Made by a program: the position numbers and the translations under genes. This document shows positions 1 through 64,000 of a stretch of DNA of 64,000 nucleotides, piece by piece. The stretch lies in the NCBI GenBank assembly GCA_008360975.2, contig CM039187.1, forward strand, positions 19,497,495-19,561,494, in the 5' to 3' direction. The notes under the pieces were generated by a model that saw only the letters and a program-made list of their open reading frames with translations, searched no databases and was not told the origin of the DNA. Numbering within the stretch: the first letter of the stretch is position 1; every line of letters begins with the position of its first letter. This DNA is from Lichenostomus cassidix (Eukaryota > Chordata > Aves > Passeriformes > Meliphagidae).

Positions 1-152
1 ATATGGGCCTAATTTCGTTCTTTAAAGCAAAGCTGACATTCTCACGTAATTCTAACGTAACTTCTGAAACACAAAGAGCTCTCATACCTCCCTATCTTCT
101 CCACCAGTCAGAAATAAGGCCCCTGGAAGAGATGGGAACCAAAAGGACTTAC
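1..152 (-). other. intron, partial (downstream edge)
   Basis: This is the start of the intron that separates exon 153-211 from the third SH3 domain exon. Only the donor GTAAGT at 147-152 is recognisable. Confidence 0.85.
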
Positions 153-63210
<63,058 letters not shown>

Positions 63211-64000
63211 CTGAAAGACAAATGAAGTAGTGGTTTTCAGGAAAGTTTTTTTCAAGTCTGCAAGGTCTTCAGCTGACATGAATAAAACCAGCTCTTATGA
63301 ATTCAGGGAAACACAGGAGACAGTGCTAGAAAGGAGCTCCAAAGGTCATCTAAAACCCTATTTCTGAACCATGAAAGAAACAAATTTACCTCTGTCACTG
63401 CTGACAAATGCTTGCCTAACGAGTGCTTACAAACTTCCAGCACCACCCGAACACAACCTGTTCAAGTGCTTCCCAGCTTGTAAGCTTATCAGTGCTTACT
63501 CTGAATTCCCAGGTCATGTTTTTCTGGACTCTCTTCAAATAGTTCACATTTTTCTCAAAATGTGATGTCAAAACCAGGACATGATACTCCAGTTGAGACT
63601 TGCTAAGATGCTAAAATCAAGTGGGAATATTATTCTACAGATCTTACATATGGCACTTCAAGTCTGGCATCTGCTATGTTTTTCATTCTGATTTAGCCTG
63701 TTATCCAGACAAGCCCAGAAGTTTTCCTCTTCCCAACCAGATCCCTTTTCCTGGTCCCTTGTTTTTCTTTGAACAGCTGATTTTTCCTATCCCAATGTCT
63801 ATGTATGCATTTCTATAAGAACACAGCAAATTCAGATAATTTTTTTGGGTTATCAGTAATTTTGAATTCTTATATTCCAAACTGAAATAAGCTAAAGTGA
63901 CCTACTCCAGGTCAAGATGTTTCTAGCTATTTTTTGTGCATTATGGGCTAAATTCAAGCAACAAATGTGAATAATTGCATCAGAAACAGACAGGAATATT
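63211..64000 (-). other. intron, partial (upstream edge)
   Basis: Intron that joins the initiator exon, beyond the window, to 63145-63210. It contains the old CR1 fragment at 63320-63630. Confidence 0.8.
63320..63630 (-). mobile_element. old CR1 LINE fragment (antisense to plus strand)
   Basis: The order gaaaggagctccaaaggtcatctaaaaccc ... caacctgttcaagtgctt ... ctggactctcttcaaatagttcacat ... gacatgatactccagttgagacttgctaagatgc matches the reverse complement of old amniote/avian CR1 3' regions (ctctggactctctccaatttgtccacat, actccagctgaggcct). Highly diverged; oriented with the gene. Confidence 0.65.

Overview
The window is a vertebrate, almost certainly avian, chromosome segment lying wholly inside one gene read on the minus strand: SORBS1 (sorbin and SH3 domain-containing 1; CAP/ponsin). 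The avian call rests on a CR1 retroposon whose 3' end has the usual bird layout (about 35090-35556), a second, older CR1 piece at about 63320-63630, short compact introns, and a few MIR-like remnants. The CR1 3' region resembles that of Neoaves and possibly songbirds, but the species cannot be fixed from the sequence.

The gene runs from high to low coordinates. I could chain 31 coding exons with matching splice phases (6,088 coding bases, 2,028 whole codons plus two split ones), from the second coding exon (63145-63210) to the exon just before the third SH3 domain (153-211). The initiator exon lies beyond position 64000. The exons for the C-terminal SH3 domain and the 3' UTR lie below position 1. 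Two further microexon candidates (34782-34796 and 60945-60965) would also keep frame. Exons were found by protein resemblance to mammalian SORBS1 as recalled, plus AG/GT sites and phase agreement; no alignment was run.

Layout by region. 64.0-56.2 kb: N-terminal exons, including a 27-base microexon. 54-49 kb: a large 269-codon optional proline/serine-rich exon, a 124-codon exon, and the start of the segment leading to SoHo. 44.2-34.4 kb: a 30-base microexon and the small SoHo exons carrying repeated NPY-x-PTY-type motifs. 34.5-21.1 kb: the conserved central linker. 19.6-18.0 kb: a 507-codon exon matching the long neural-type exon of SORBS2. 17.3-10.9 kb: a basic helical linker, then SH3 domains 1 and 2. 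9.0-0.15 kb: a long Ser/Pro-rich linker leading to the third SH3 domain.

The product is an adaptor. The SoHo region is known to bind flotillin at lipid rafts, and the SH3 domains bind vinculin, paxillin, Cbl and Abl at focal adhesions, costameres and insulin-receptor signalling sites. The clearest theme is modularity: nearly all optional exons are phase-symmetric (0-0 or 1-1), and several are only 15-63 bases long. I see no second protein-coding gene, no RNA gene, no CRISPR array and no viral gene. No previously undescribed system is evident; the most useful new observations are the microexons and possible regulatory patches.
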